This document shows, piece after piece, positions 23,817 through 33,956 of a DNA stretch of 64,000 nucleotides. Position 1 is the stretch's first letter. The number at the start of each line of letters is the position of its first letter. Made by a program: the position numbers and the translations under genes. The notes under the pieces are model-generated. The model was given only the letters and a program-made list of their open reading frames with translations. It was not told the origin of the DNA and did no database searches. Source of the stretch: an uncultured Tidjanibacter sp. (GTDB lineage: Bacteria > Bacteroidota > Bacteroidia > Bacteroidales > Rikenellaceae); the NCBI GenBank assembly GCA_947852905.1, contig CANTVF010000003.1:300552-364551 (forward strand), given 5' to 3'.

Positions 23817-25478
23817 ATGCTCGAAAGATTATCGGTAGAGAATTATGCGCTGATAGGGAAACTCGATCTGGAACTTTCCCCTTCGCTCAATATAATAACC
23901 GGCGAGACGGGCGCCGGCAAATCCATACTGCTCGGTGCCATAGGATTGATTCTCGGCAATCGTGCCGATACGGGAGTGCTGAAGGATGCCGGACGCAACT
24001 GCGTGATTGAAGGCGTATTCGATATTAAGGGGTGCGGACTGGAGGGCTTCTTCGAGGACAACGGCCTCGATTACGACGACAAGACGGTGATCCGGCGTGT
24101 CATAACTCCGGCAGGCAAGAGTCGTGCGTATGTCAACGATCTGCCCGTGCAGCTTACCACGTTGCGCGAACTGTCTGTTCATCTGATAGACATTCATTCC
24201 CAGAATCAGAGCGAACTGATTGCCGACGAGGGGTTCCGCATAAAGGTGCTGGACAGTCTTGCGGGCAACGGCGTGCAGACCGCCCGTTATGCCGAGGTGT
24301 ACGGGGAATTGCGGGCCAAAGAGACGGAGCTTGCCGCCGTGCGTGCGGAGGTGGAGAAGAACCGCAAGGACGAGGAGTATCTGCGTTACCGTTGGGAGCA
24401 GTTGGCGGCTCTCGGTCTCAAGGAGGGTGAACTCGCCGCATTGGAGGCCGAACAGAAGGAACTTGCCAATGCGGAGGATATATTGGCTGCCTTGTCTACG
24501 GTCGAGGACGGTCTCGCGGCCGAGGAGACGGGGGTCGTGGGCGTGCTGAAAAATGCAGTGCAGTCGTTGCGTCATATCTCCGGCGTGCTGGGACAGGCGG
24601 CCGGACTGGCCGACAGGATAGAATCGGCATATCTCGAACTGAAGGATATAGAGGCGGAGGTAGATGCGCAGGCTTCGCGTGTGGAAAGCGATCCGGCGCG
24701 TCTGGAGGCTGTGGACAATCGGCTGGGAGAAATATATGCCCTGATGAAGAGGAACGGCGCCGCTGACGATGCGGAACTGATAGCGCAGGAGAAGGAGTTG
24801 CGTGCACGTCTGGAATCCATAAACGATGCGGGCGGGAACATGGAGGAACTCGAGGCGCGGATAGGCGTATTGAGAGCGGAGGCCGTGGAGGCTGCCGCAC
24901 AGGTCACGGCGTCGCGACGGGCTGCCGCCGAACGTTTCGACGGTATGGTCGAGGGGGTACTCGGTCATCTGGGCATGGCTTCGGCCAGATTCGTCACCGG
25001 AATAGAGCCTGCCGCCGACCTTATGCCTTCGGGGTGCGACCATGTGGAATTCCTGTTCAATGCCAACCGTGAGGTAAGGTTGCAGCCGCTCGAAAAGGTG
25101 GCGTCGGGAGGAGAGACCTCTCGCGTAATGCTCGCATTGAAATCTATCGTCGCACGCAGCACGCAACTGCCGACTATCGTATTCGATGAGATAGATACCG
25201 GCGTTTCGGGACGCATAGCCGATGCCATGGGCGGTATTATAGCTTCTTTGGGAGAGGCCATGCAGGTGGTGAACATAACCCATTTGCCGCAGGTGGCATC
25301 CAAGGGAGATGCGCACTTTTTGGTTTACAAGGAGGATTCTGGTGCCGGTGTGGAAACCCGAATCAGACGTCTGGATGCCGATGAACGCGTGGCGGAGATC
25401 GCCAAGATGCTTAGCGGTAGCGAAGTGACCGCCGCCGCAGTGTCGCAGGCGCGTCTGTTGCTGGGATACGGCGAATGA
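23817..25478 (+). CDS. recN: DNA repair protein RecN
   Basis: A 553-residue SMC-like ATPase used in double-strand break repair. The N-terminal lobe starts MLERLSVENYALIGKLDLE and has the Walker A motif GETGAGKSILLGAI (about residues 29-42). A long charged coiled coil follows at roughly 160-380, rich in Glu, Ala and Arg. The C-terminal lobe has the signature LEKVASGGETSRVMLALK (about 422-439) and Walker B IVFDEIDTGVSG (about 452-463). Length is normal. It follows coaB on the same strand at 103 bases; a TATCTTAG near 23768 may be a weak promoter. Confidence 0.96.
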   Translation: MLERLSVENYALIGKLDLELSPSLNIITGETGAGKSILLGAIGLILGNRADTGVLKDAGRNCVIEGVFDIKGCGLEGFFEDNGLDYDDKTVIRRVITPAGKSRAYVNDLPVQLTTLRELSVHLIDIHSQNQSELIADEGFRIKVLDSLAGNGVQTARYAEVYGELRAKETELAAVRAEVEKNRKDEEYLRYRWEQLAALGLKEGELAALEAEQKELANAEDILAALSTVEDGLAAEETGVVGVLKNAVQSLRHISGVLGQAAGLADRIESAYLELKDIEAEVDAQASRVESDPARLEAVDNRLGEIYALMKRNGAADDAELIAQEKELRARLESINDAGGNMEELEARIGVLRAEAVEAAAQVTASRRAAAERFDGMVEGVLGHLGMASARFVTGIEPAADLMPSGCDHVEFLFNANREVRLQPLEKVASGGETSRVMLALKSIVARSTQLPTIVFDEIDTGVSGRIADAMGGIIASLGEAMQVVNITHLPQVASKGDAHFLVYKEDSGAGVETRIRRLDADERVAEIAKMLSGSEVTAAAVSQARLLLGYGE

Positions 25479-25744
25479 CTGGCGTCCTGTCCAATATGCA
25501 CAGGACGATGACGGCGCAAATATACGTGAAACAGCGTAGGAATGAAGGTCGCGGCATCGGGAATAATACAGTATCTTTCTGGTGCTGATGCCCTCGAAAC
25601 GGCAGCGGGCGGTAATGTCTGTGTACATGGAGTGTAAACATTCTCATGATATGCCTTGAAATGACAGCGGTCTGAAAAAGGGTGGAAGTTTGTTTTTGTA
25701 TCTTTAAATTCGTAAATTGGTCTTCGGACAAATCTCGATAATCT

Positions 25745-26629
25745 ATGGAATATTCTGTATTGCTCGATGAATACGCTCCCGCGCCGACGGATGCCGAAGT
25801 TGCGGCGACGGTAGCGGCGGCGGTAAAGGATGCCGCAGAGTGCGGCGATGAAGCCGTGTGGCGTTTCTGTCTCGAATCACTCGACCTGACGACATTGTCC
25901 TATTTCGATTCGGAGCGGTCGGTCGCCGATTTCGTGCGTCGTGCAGCGCAGATGACGCAGAGTTATCCTTCGCTTCCGGAGGTGGCTACCGTGTGCGTCT
26001 ATCCCTCGTTCGTGGATATAGCCGGAATAGGCGTTGAGGGTACCGGCATAGGGGTTACGAGCGTAGCTGGAAGTTTTCCCACTTCGCAGACATTCCTCGA
26101 AGTCAAGATGCTCGAAGTGGCCATGGCGGTAGAGAACGGTGCGGACGAAATAGACGTCGTGATGAACGGCGGCGAATTGGTAGAGGGGGAGCCGGACAGG
26201 CTCGTCAGCGACCTGGGGCTGTTGCGCGAGGAGGCTGGCGAGGATACGGTTTTCAAGGTAATCATAGAGTCGGGACTTCTCGGAACTGCGGAAGATGTCT
26301 ACCGGGCTTCGCTGCTCGCCATATTCGCAGGTGCGGATTTCGTGAAGACCTCGACGGGAAAGGCTGCCTGCGGGGCGACGCCCGAATCGGCCGTGGTTAT
26401 ATGCCGTGCGCTTAAGGAATATTACCGCAGAACTGGTAAACGTGTCGGTATCAAGATAGCTGGCGGGGTCAGAACAGCAGAAGATGCGGCGCTCTATTAT
26501 GCCATAGTGCGCAATATGCTTGGCGATGAGTGGCTCACGCCGTCGCTTTTCCGTATAGGTGCCAGCGCTCCGTTGGCGTCGGCTCTCATAAGTGCGATTA
26601 CAGGCGTTTCCGAGCCTTATTTTAAATAG
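25745..26629 (+). CDS. deoC: Deoxyribose-phosphate aldolase
   Basis: A 294-residue class I aldolase that cleaves 2-deoxyribose 5-phosphate to glyceraldehyde 3-phosphate and acetaldehyde in deoxynucleoside catabolism. The Schiff-base lysine lies in DFVKTSTGK (about residue 200), and the second active-site lysine in GIKIAGGVRT (about 238). An earlier aspartate pair is in ADEIDVVMN. It is longer than E. coli DeoC (259) because of an alanine-rich N-terminal segment of about 30 residues, common in Bacteroidetes members. No other nucleoside genes are near. Confidence 0.95.
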   Translation: MEYSVLLDEYAPAPTDAEVAATVAAAVKDAAECGDEAVWRFCLESLDLTTLSYFDSERSVADFVRRAAQMTQSYPSLPEVATVCVYPSFVDIAGIGVEGTGIGVTSVAGSFPTSQTFLEVKMLEVAMAVENGADEIDVVMNGGELVEGEPDRLVSDLGLLREEAGEDTVFKVIIESGLLGTAEDVYRASLLAIFAGADFVKTSTGKAACGATPESAVVICRALKEYYRRTGKRVGIKIAGGVRTAEDAALYYAIVRNMLGDEWLTPSLFRIGASAPLASALISAITGVSEPYFK

Positions 26630-26746
26630 CAGGCTGCCCGGATCGACTGCTTCGGCCGGAACGGGTATCGTTCCGGTTTTTCGTAATTATAGTCCTGCGG
26701 CGCTGAGAATTGCTTGCCGCGAGGGTTTTCCTGAATTGTGTTTCTG

Positions 26747-28334
26747 ATGACGGCATATAGCAAGGTGTTGTGCGTTTTGTGTGTGTTGTTGTCGTTTACG
26801 GCATTCGGAGGATGCGGTGATATCGTCGGGGCTGTTGCGTTGCAACCGGATTCGACGAGCGTTGCGGTACTCGATACACGCGATTCCGCCCGGCAGGCGT
26901 ATATGACCGAACTGGACTTCATCATCGACTACATCGAAAACCGGTATGTTTCCGGCCGCCGAGGTATCGGCGACGAGGAGTGGCAACAGTGGGTGGAAGC
27001 CGTAGGAAACAGAGCGGATGTTTTCTTCGACGATTACGACGGATATTACGTCTATATATGGAAATATTTGGGACTGTTGCAAAGGGATTCCCATTTCGCG
27101 TTTCCGGACGGCGGCATGTTTAACAGAGAGGGCTGTTTTACAGATGACGATATCATATTGCCGCTCTGGGTGCAAACTTGGGAAGACGGTACTGTTTATA
27201 ACGTAAAAGATTATATAGGTCGGATTCCCAAGTATGCCGAAATTGTATGTATCAACGGTTACTCCGCTAAAGAACTGGCGCTCAGAAACCATGCTATGGC
27301 TCCGGGTGGACACGCCTATGCAATGGCCAATATGAACTCTTATTACGAACCGAGTCCTTTATCATGGCCTAATCTCGCGAATTTCCTCTTTACGGAGTGC
27401 ATTTATTCCCCTTATACCGTCGTCTACCGATGTTATGGGCAGACCGAAACCGATACGGTGATTTATAACGGGATAAGACGTGAAGACAAGCAACGTGCTT
27501 ATCGTCGTTCCGGAGACAAGCGCCGGGCCAAGGAGGAACTCGGTTTTGCACGCAAGCCGAGTTCCTATGCCGATATGGGGGACGGCGTGGGCGTGCTTAC
27601 GATTAACTCGTTTTGGGGAAAACAGTGGAGCCACATGCTGTTGTTCGGCAAGGACTGGCGTTACAAACGGCTGCTGCGGCAGGCCATGCGCCGCATCGAC
27701 CGAGACGGAATCGGCCGGCTGGTCATCGACGTGAGCCTCAATACGGGCGGCATGGCGGAGAATGTCTTTTATACGCTCGATTATCTGACGGACAAGCCGG
27801 TAGACATAACATACACATACCCTTATAACGAACGAATGCCGTGAAACGGCGAAGAACAACATTTACAGGAGGCCGTACTTGTCCGAGGCCGACAGGGAGT
27901 ATATGATGCACTATATCGACAGCGTGCCGGACGGCACCCGTTTCCGCACCGATACGGTGCGCCTGATGCGGTATCTCCCGCAGCGCCCGAAACACGCCTA
28001 CGACGGCGAGGTCTATGTGCTGACGAGCCATCAGACCTATTCGGCGGCACAGATGTTCGCCCGTTACTGTCAGGTACTCGGCATCGGGAAAGTGGCCGGG
28101 CAGCACTGCGGTGGTTACAATGCCGTGACGGGAAATGCCGCACGGGTAGAACTGCCCGTTTCACGTCGGATGCAGTTTCAGGTGCCTTTCCGCGAAGAGG
28201 TCATTTACCCCGACGACGAACCGTATGCATACCCGACGGTGGACATTCCGATAGAGCATCCGTTCGAGGAGTGGCTGCACCGCGAAAACCGCAGTATGGA
28301 CAGACTGTTAGATATTGTTCGTAGGGGCGAATGA
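26747..28334 (+). pseudogene. S41-family (C-terminal processing) peptidase lipoprotein, frameshifted
   Basis: Two consecutive frames together make one S41-like peptidase of about 530 residues. The first (26747-27844) begins with a lipoprotein signal (LLSFTAFGGC) and covers the helical N-terminal region and the start of the protease core (GVGVLTINSFWGK, RLVIDVSLNTGGM). It stops just after YTYPYNERMP. The next frame, open from 27810, continues with ETAKNNIYRRPYLSEAD and holds the catalytic-serine segment LTSHQTYSAAQMF and the C terminus. The shift lies around 27838-27845, equal to one extra base (or two missing). No slippery heptamer is visible, so a disabling mutation or a sequencing error is more likely than programmed frameshifting. 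Confidence 0.75.
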
Positions 28335-28594
28335 TATGCGGCCTCGTCATGCATATTTGTATGTAATTGTTAATCTCCTTTATAAATACGGTCGGAACGG
28401 TTTTCAAGCACGGGAGTAAACAGGGGCATTCCGGAATACTCTCGCTGTACGACAAGTACTGACGCAAACGGTTACGTCCGGGTAAATCGTTTCTATGCAT
28501 CTCGTTGTCCGGTTATGGTATTGGGCTGCATTGGGGATTTCGCCTGGGTGCTATAATTGTAACAGTTTTGCGTTATTGCGGGGCTGAGAGCGCG

Positions 28595-29494
28595 TTATCC
28601 GGCATTTTCGGGCAGGATTATGTGCAGTCCGTCGTGCAGACAGGTTATGTCTATCGGAAACGACGGGCCGGGCTGACCGTCGATGTCGGTGTTCTCGTCG
28701 CGCGAAGATTCCGCATGCAGGCTGTTGCAGCGTATGTGTACCATACCTGCCGGATATTCCTTGCGGCGCAGCATGCGGGGGAGATATTCTATGACGGTAC
28801 GCAGGGTTTCGGCCGGGGTATCGCCTTTAAGGATCAGTACGTCGAGCAGGCCGTCGGAAGCTTCGGAAAGATAGGCTATAGGAAGCGTGCCTGCCGTTCG
28901 GCCGTTGAAAACGAAAAATATGACGGCTTTCCCTTCGTAATCGCCGCCGTCGGTGCGTATGGACAGTTCCATTTTGCGGAAGCGCGGCAGGTCGCCGATA
29001 CCGTTTATATAGTAGGCTATCCGGCCGAGATCGTTCTTCCATGCCGTCGGCGTCTTCTGCGACACGTCGGTGAAAAGCCCGCAACTGAATACGTTGACGA
29101 AATAACGGTCGTTCACTTTTCCTATATCGACCGTTCCGCGGTGGCCTTCGAGTATGGCACGGCAGGCCTGCGGTATATCCTGAGGCATGCCTATGGCGGT
29201 GGCGAAATCGTTGGCCGTGCCGGCAGGCAGTATGGCTACATGTGTGTCGTTGCCGTATTTCATGAGCAGGTTGACCACATAGTTGACGCTGCCGTCACCG
29301 CCGGCTATCAGCATGTGGTCGTAGTCTGATCCGGCGCCGGATATTATTTCGTGGTCTGCATCGCCGAATGTCAATCTGTGCAGCGTGAGGCTGTAGCCGT
29401 GTCGCTGATAGAGCGACACTATGGTGTCGAAATATCCGTATATGGGATCTTCGCCCGACGAAGGATTATAGGTGAAAAGTACTTTCTTCAACAT
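28595..29494 (-). CDS. Diacylglycerol kinase-family lipid kinase (YegS/BmrU type)
   Basis: A 299-residue soluble lipid kinase of the DAGK catalytic family. Visible are the N-terminal YNPSSGE, the nucleotide-binding GGDGSVNYVVN (about residues 65-75), and LPAGTANDFATAIGMP (about 89-104), the classic GTxNDFA block. The beta-rich C-terminal domain with DGLLDVLIL follows. Such enzymes phosphorylate diacylglycerol or related lipids at the inner membrane. It begins 34 bases after the arginase-like gene ends on the same strand, so they are probably co-transcribed. Confidence 0.9.
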   Translation of the reverse strand: MLKKVLFTYNPSSGEDPIYGYFDTIVSLYQRHGYSLTLHRLTFGDADHEIISGAGSDYDHMLIAGGDGSVNYVVNLLMKYGNDTHVAILPAGTANDFATAIGMPQDIPQACRAILEGHRGTVDIGKVNDRYFVNVFSCGLFTDVSQKTPTAWKNDLGRIAYYINGIGDLPRFRKMELSIRTDGGDYEGKAVIFFVFNGRTAGTLPIAYLSEASDGLLDVLILKGDTPAETLRTVIEYLPRMLRRKEYPAGMVHIRCNSLHAESSRDENTDIDGQPGPSFPIDITCLHDGLHIILPENAG

Positions 29495-29528
29495 GATGAT
29501 GTGTGCGTTTATTGTCTGTCTCCGGCTT

Positions 29529-30419
29529 TCAGTCGCGGCGTCGGTTACTGTCGCCGAGCAAAGGTAGTTTGGCGAGCATGTCGCGCAGTTTTATCGCCGT
29601 GCGGGGCATCGGCTCGGCTACGGTAAGTCCGACCATATCGTACCGTGCGGCTATGTCGCGTATCAATGTTGCGGTTTCGTCGATTTTCATGCCGCCGGGC
29701 TCGACGCCTACTCCGGCTATTATTTCGGCCGGATCGAGAACGTCGAGATCGAGATGTACGACGACTTTGCGGGCACCGGTTTCTTTCAGCCATTCCAAGA
29801 CGCTGCCGCAGTCGTTTCTGGTCTCTTCGGGGGAGAGCCCTTCGATACCGAGACGCTCCTGACGCTCCCGCATTCCTGGGTCCCATGACCGTAGTCCTAC
29901 TATCAGGACTTTCGATGCGTCGAATTTTCCCGGCAACATATCCGTTATAGCTTTGTCTCCCATTCCGAGACATGCGGTCAGCGCCATGGCGTGATATCCT
30001 GCATACTCGTCGTATGGCAACGTTATGTCGGGGTGGGCGTCTATCCATACCACGGCTACGTCGTCCGGATATTTGGCGGCGAGATACGTGAACGGGACGA
30101 CGCTGACGGAGCATTCGCCGCCGAGCGTCACGATTCTTTCAGGATCGCGGTCGCGCACTATTGCGAGCGCTTCGGCCGTCTGCCGAAGTATAGTCCGGTA
30201 AGAACAGATGCCGTTTTCCGTGCGGCGGTCGTAGTCCAGCGAAACGGGAACTTCGACCGTTTCGCCAGTAGCCGCCGGCGCAAGCATGTCGAGAATCCGA
30301 GCGCCGAGATAATAACCGCGCGCTGCGTCTTCAGGCGGTATGTCTGGCATCCAATGAGATATGATACCTCCCTGCCACTGCGGGTAAAGCAGGCGCAATG
30401 TGCCGTTTTCGTCTGTCAT
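29529..30419 (-). CDS. Arginase/agmatinase-family protein with altered metal site
   Basis: A 296-residue ureohydrolase-fold protein. The family blocks are VTLGGECSVSVVPF (about residues 94-107), WIDAHPDI (about 122) and HLDLDVLDPAE (about 228). Arginases have GGDHS in the first block, whose His binds manganese; here it is GGECS, so a Cys replaces that His, while the Asp/His ligands of DAHxD and the DxDxxDP aspartates remain. This places it in an uncharacterised arginase-like subgroup, and substrate (guanidino compound, formimidoylglutamate or other) is open. I chose the ATG at 30419 because a longer frame to 30755 adds 112 residues without similarity. Confidence 0.82.
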   Translation of the reverse strand: MTDENGTLRLLYPQWQGGIISHWMPDIPPEDAARGYYLGARILDMLAPAATGETVEVPVSLDYDRRTENGICSYRTILRQTAEALAIVRDRDPERIVTLGGECSVSVVPFTYLAAKYPDDVAVVWIDAHPDITLPYDEYAGYHAMALTACLGMGDKAITDMLPGKFDASKVLIVGLRSWDPGMRERQERLGIEGLSPEETRNDCGSVLEWLKETGARKVVVHLDLDVLDPAEIIAGVGVEPGGMKIDETATLIRDIAARYDMVGLTVAEPMPRTAIKLRDMLAKLPLLGDSNRRRD

Positions 30420-30583
30420 ATTGTCGTCTGTATGATTGTCGTTACGTCGGTGTCTTCTTGCTTGAGGGGGGAACCGGTGTCTGTAGGCCGGCATACCGGC
30501 CCGCGGTCGGAATATTGCAAAAAACAGGCCGCTCCGCCGGTCGGCATAATGTCCTGTTCCGGTAGGGTGTAATTTCGTAGGCG

Positions 30584-31606
30584 TTATCTTACCATGTACT
30601 GCTCCATGGCTTTGGAGACGTATTGGTGCATGTCTCCGGCATTGTCCGAGTATATGAGCAGTACGGCTATTTCTGGGTGCGTCTCGAGCAGCTTTAGCGA
30701 ATCGTCCATTCCGAGTACCATGAACATGGTGGCCATGGCGTCGGCATATGCGCACTGTGTGTGGATAACCGTTGCCGACAACAGGTTGCTTTCCGTATTC
30801 TCGCCTGTCAGCGGGTTGATGATGTGCGTGTATTTCCGGCCGTCTTCGCCAGTATGGAAATTGCGGTAATTACCGGATGTCGCCACGCCCATGCCGCTTA
30901 CGTTGATGATAGCTTCAGTATGTGCGCCCTGTATGTAATTACCCTCTATGGGAGTGTCTATGGCTATCCGCCACGGCTTGCCGTCTGGGTTGTTGCCGCG
31001 GCAGAAAATCTCTCCGCCTACGTTAACTAGGTAATTGTCGGCACCGTCGGCTTCGATGATTTCCGCTATGCGGTCTACGAGATAGCCTTTGGCTACGGAG
31101 TTGAGGTCTATGCGTGTCTGCGGATGTTGTTTGTGTATCTTGCCGTCACGTACGCTTATCTTCTTGTAGCCGATGAAAGGACGCAGAGAGTCGAAATCGA
31201 CGCTCTGCTGTCGGCCGTCTATGAAACCGTATGCCTCCACGAGCGGGAGTACGGTAATGTCGTACCTGCCTCCGGAGAGTTCGCTCACTCGTCCGGCTAT
31301 TTCGATGTTCTCGGTTATCTCTCTGTTGGGTATGTCCGTTTCGTTGCGGTTGATGCGGCTGAGCAGGGAGTTTTCGTTGAATACGGAGAGCGTCGAATCG
31401 GCCGTTGCGAAGACCGCTTCCACCTGTTCGCGCAGATCGGCGGGGGCATCGCCCACCACGGTCACGGAGTATGTGGTGCCTATTCCGAATCCTTCGATAC
31501 GGGTGACGGCGTTCCGGCCGTTACACGATGCGAGCAGTGTCGTTGCGGTAATCGCAATCATGATCTTAGCCGTAAATGCGGATAGTCTTGGAGTCATGTT
31601 TTTCAT
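30584..31606 (-). CDS. apbE: FAD:protein FMN transferase ApbE (lipoprotein)
   Basis: A 340-residue periplasmic flavin transferase that attaches FMN to a threonine in client proteins such as Rnf/Nqr subunits. The signal peptide ends in the lipobox TTLLASCNG. Family blocks are GTTYSVTVVGD (about residues 41-51), DLNSVAKGYLVDRIAE (about 174; canonical DLGGIAKG) and the C-terminal GRKYTHIINPLTG and YADAMATMFMVLG. The start at 31606 (MKNMTPRL) puts the signal peptide first; the longer frame adds unrelated residues. It follows nfeD by 58 bases on the same strand. No Rnf or Nqr genes are in the window. Confidence 0.92.
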   Translation of the reverse strand: MKNMTPRLSAFTAKIMIAITATTLLASCNGRNAVTRIEGFGIGTTYSVTVVGDAPADLREQVEAVFATADSTLSVFNENSLLSRINRNETDIPNREITENIEIAGRVSELSGGRYDITVLPLVEAYGFIDGRQQSVDFDSLRPFIGYKKISVRDGKIHKQHPQTRIDLNSVAKGYLVDRIAEIIEADGADNYLVNVGGEIFCRGNNPDGKPWRIAIDTPIEGNYIQGAHTEAIINVSGMGVATSGNYRNFHTGEDGRKYTHIINPLTGENTESNLLSATVIHTQCAYADAMATMFMVLGMDDSLKLLETHPEIAVLLIYSDNAGDMHQYVSKAMEQYMVR

Positions 31607-31664
31607 GTGTTTATGTTTTACCGTAAGCGGTATGTCGGTGATAGCCGCCGTCAGTTTTCCGGAT

Positions 31665-33155
31665 TTAGTTTTCGCGACAATACAGTACGCCGCCCTCGTC
31701 GCGTACCACCGTAACCTGTCGCCCCTTTTCGATGAATGCGGCGTTGTCCCCCGCCGCGTCGTAATATCGGCCGTCGATGAGTACCCTGCCTGCCGGACGC
31801 AGCGGCGTGGAGGTCGTTCCCGTACGGCCGATGAGTCCTCTGTCCGCTGCAACGGAAACATAACCTTCGCCGGAAGGCATTTCGGATGTCAGTACGATTT
31901 TCTTCCGCAGGCGCGAGTGTCCTTTCAGAAAACGGTTGCCGAGCCATATGGAGAGCAGTAATGCGACGCCTGCGGCACATATTACGAGCGTGAACGGTGC
32001 CACCACTACCGATAGCGACAGTTCGCCGGTCGGTATGTATTTCAGCAACGAGGTATCTATTATGGCGAATGCCAGTCCGGCTACGGTCGCCGTTATGCCG
32101 AGAATGCCCAATACGCCGAAGCCGGGCGTTACGAATATTTCGAGCGCTATCAATATCAGTCCCGCGACGAACAGGGCCAGTTCCCAGTGCGCCATCAGTC
32201 CCTCCATATACAACGGCGCGAAATAGAGTACGGCGCCGAGTATGGCGACGACGAGCGGGAAACCTATGCCCGGCGTCTGTAGCTCGAAATATATGCCGCC
32301 GATTATCATCATTATGAAGATGGCCTGTACGGTCGGATTGGTCAGAAAGCCTATTAGCCGGTCGAGCCAGTCGGGTTCGTAGCCGTATTTCTCGTAATCG
32401 TCTATTCCGGCCGCCTGCAACAGTTCGTCGACGGACGACACGGTACCTTCGCTGTAACCCCAGCGCACGGCTTCGTCAGCCGTCAGCGTGACGACTTTGG
32501 TGCTGTCTACCAGTCCCGGAACGGTTATCGACGGATCGACCATGGCTTCGGCTATGAGCGGATCGCGCCTCCAGCGGTACACGGTATCGGCGCCGTTCGT
32601 TACGGCGGCGCGTCCGTGCGCTTCGGCCGTGGAACGCATCATGGACCGCATGAAACTCTGATATTTATCCGGCATCGGTGTGCCGCTTTGGTCTACTACG
32701 GTTGCGGCTCCTATGCTGGCGCCCGGTCTCATGTATATGCTGTCCGAGGCTATGGCTATGAGAGCGCCGGCACTCGCTGCCTGATTGTTGACGAATGTGA
32801 ATACAGGCCGCGGATAGTTGAGCAGCATGGTACGTATGGAATCGGCCGCATCGAGCAGACCGCCGTAGGTATTCATGTCTATGACGACGTAGTCCGCACC
32901 AGTGCGGTCGGCCTCTTCGAGGCATTTGGCGGTGAGCCGTACCGCCGAGGGCATTATATCTTCGCGTATGGGAAAGACATATACTTTTTTCTTTGCAGCG
33001 CCGCTGACGGAGGTGTGTTCCTGCGGAGCGGTTGCCGTGGCGAGGGTATCGGAAACGGCCGTTACGTTTTCCGGTGCGACGGCTGCGCGGGATTCCGCCG
33101 ATGCGTGGAGTGTGAGCAGCAGAAGTAATGCGGTGAGTATTTTCGCCATTTTCAT
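31665..33155 (-). CDS. nfeD: NfeD-family membrane serine protease (ClpP class)
   Basis: A 496-residue membrane protein. After a signal peptide (MKMAKILTALLLLLTLHASA) comes a ClpP-like serine protease domain with VIDMNTYGGLLDAA (oxyanion region, about residue 90) and NNQAASAGALIAIA holding the catalytic serine (about 123-136). Four or five membrane helices follow (about 270-420), then the C-terminal NfeD OB-fold beta domain with GLIGRTGTTSTPLRPAGRV (about 443-461). This is the long NfeD type that pairs with stomatin-like proteins to control membrane protein quality. No stomatin gene is seen next to it. It heads a likely nfeD-apbE-arginase-lipid kinase unit. Confidence 0.92.
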   Translation of the reverse strand: MKMAKILTALLLLLTLHASAESRAAVAPENVTAVSDTLATATAPQEHTSVSGAAKKKVYVFPIREDIMPSAVRLTAKCLEEADRTGADYVVIDMNTYGGLLDAADSIRTMLLNYPRPVFTFVNNQAASAGALIAIASDSIYMRPGASIGAATVVDQSGTPMPDKYQSFMRSMMRSTAEAHGRAAVTNGADTVYRWRRDPLIAEAMVDPSITVPGLVDSTKVVTLTADEAVRWGYSEGTVSSVDELLQAAGIDDYEKYGYEPDWLDRLIGFLTNPTVQAIFIMMIIGGIYFELQTPGIGFPLVVAILGAVLYFAPLYMEGLMAHWELALFVAGLILIALEIFVTPGFGVLGILGITATVAGLAFAIIDTSLLKYIPTGELSLSVVVAPFTLVICAAGVALLLSIWLGNRFLKGHSRLRKKIVLTSEMPSGEGYVSVAADRGLIGRTGTTSTPLRPAGRVLIDGRYYDAAGDNAAFIEKGRQVTVVRDEGGVLYCREN

Positions 33156-33244
33156 TCGGTGGTTTTCCGGCGCGCTCCGGACGGATCTTTTGCGTTCAAT
33201 CTCGCGCGAATCGCGGTCGAGGTTGCCGGAAATGTTTTACTATG

Positions 33245-33252
33245 CAAATATA
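33245..33252 (-). promoter_or_regulatory. -7 box upstream of nfeD
   Basis: The minus strand reads TATATTTG, matching TAnnTTTG, about 90 bases before nfeD. Confidence 0.5.
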
Positions 33253-33466
33253 ACGATGTTGCCCAAGAGTTTGCCCTGTTTGCGTGCCGATTGTTATTAC
33301 GGTTGCCGTGTGTCTGGAATTTCGGCAGCATGCCGGTGCGGAACGACGGAAGACGGCGATGCGATTTGTCGGTTGTAATATTTTTGTAATCATCGTGTTG
33401 GAGGCTTGTCTCGCGATGAGCGGGCGGGGATATTCCGAGTGATTGTTCCCGGAAAATCGGAAGGAC

Positions 33467-33491
33467 AAAAAAGAGGAGAAAACTCCTCCTC
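33467..33491 (-). terminator. Terminator of small lipoprotein gene
   Basis: On the minus strand a GAGGAG/CTCCTC hairpin with a short loop is followed by six T's (A's at 33467-33472). Confidence 0.85.
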
Positions 33492-33506
33492 TATAATCGA
33501 TTCAAA

Positions 33507-33956
33507 TCAGATTTCTCTCGGCGGTTCGCCGTTTTTTAAATATTCGTCGTCGATAACAACCTCGTAAACAACCGATGTTTTGCTATATTCTACAAGCGTA
33601 TAGGTGCCGATATCAAATAACCCTTCGATAAATTCTCGTATCTTGTATTCGTCATTTTCTATGACCAGAGATTGATATTCATAGAAAGGACGAGCGCGAC
33701 CCATAGCTCCATATTTCACTTCCTCTTTCTCCCCGGAGCCTATGATGATGGTTTTGCCCAAATGATTTTCCAAAGGATGTGCGCTATGATACAAAAGTAT
33801 TGTCATTGTCGATGACGTTTTGTTTTCAATATAATATCTGGTAATGACCCAAGGATCTCCGATTTCTATGCCGGGCTCAGGTGGATTGCATCCCACCGAC
33901 AAGATTATCTGTAGTCCGCAAACTGCCAACAACGTAAACATTCTTTTCATAACCAT
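33507..33956 (-). CDS. Small hypothetical lipoprotein
   Basis: A 149-residue protein with a signal peptide ending in a lipobox (IILSVGCNPPEPG), so probably an outer-membrane or periplasmic lipoprotein. The mature domain is beta-rich and begins WVITRYYIENKTSSTMTIL, a pattern that resembles an immunoglobulin- or transthyretin-like strand set, but I recognise no named family. MVMKR offers two start codons two residues apart. It is monocistronic with its own terminator, and its base composition is more AT-rich than neighbours, consistent with an accessory gene. Confidence 0.7.
   Translation of the reverse strand: MVMKRMFTLLAVCGLQIILSVGCNPPEPGIEIGDPWVITRYYIENKTSSTMTILLYHSAHPLENHLGKTIIIGSGEKEEVKYGAMGRARPFYEYQSLVIENDEYKIREFIEGLFDIGTYTLVEYSKTSVVYEVVIDDEYLKNGEPPREI

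Noticed and set aside
27838..27845. Programmed frameshift in the S41 protease
   Set aside because: No slippery heptamer or downstream structure at the shift point.
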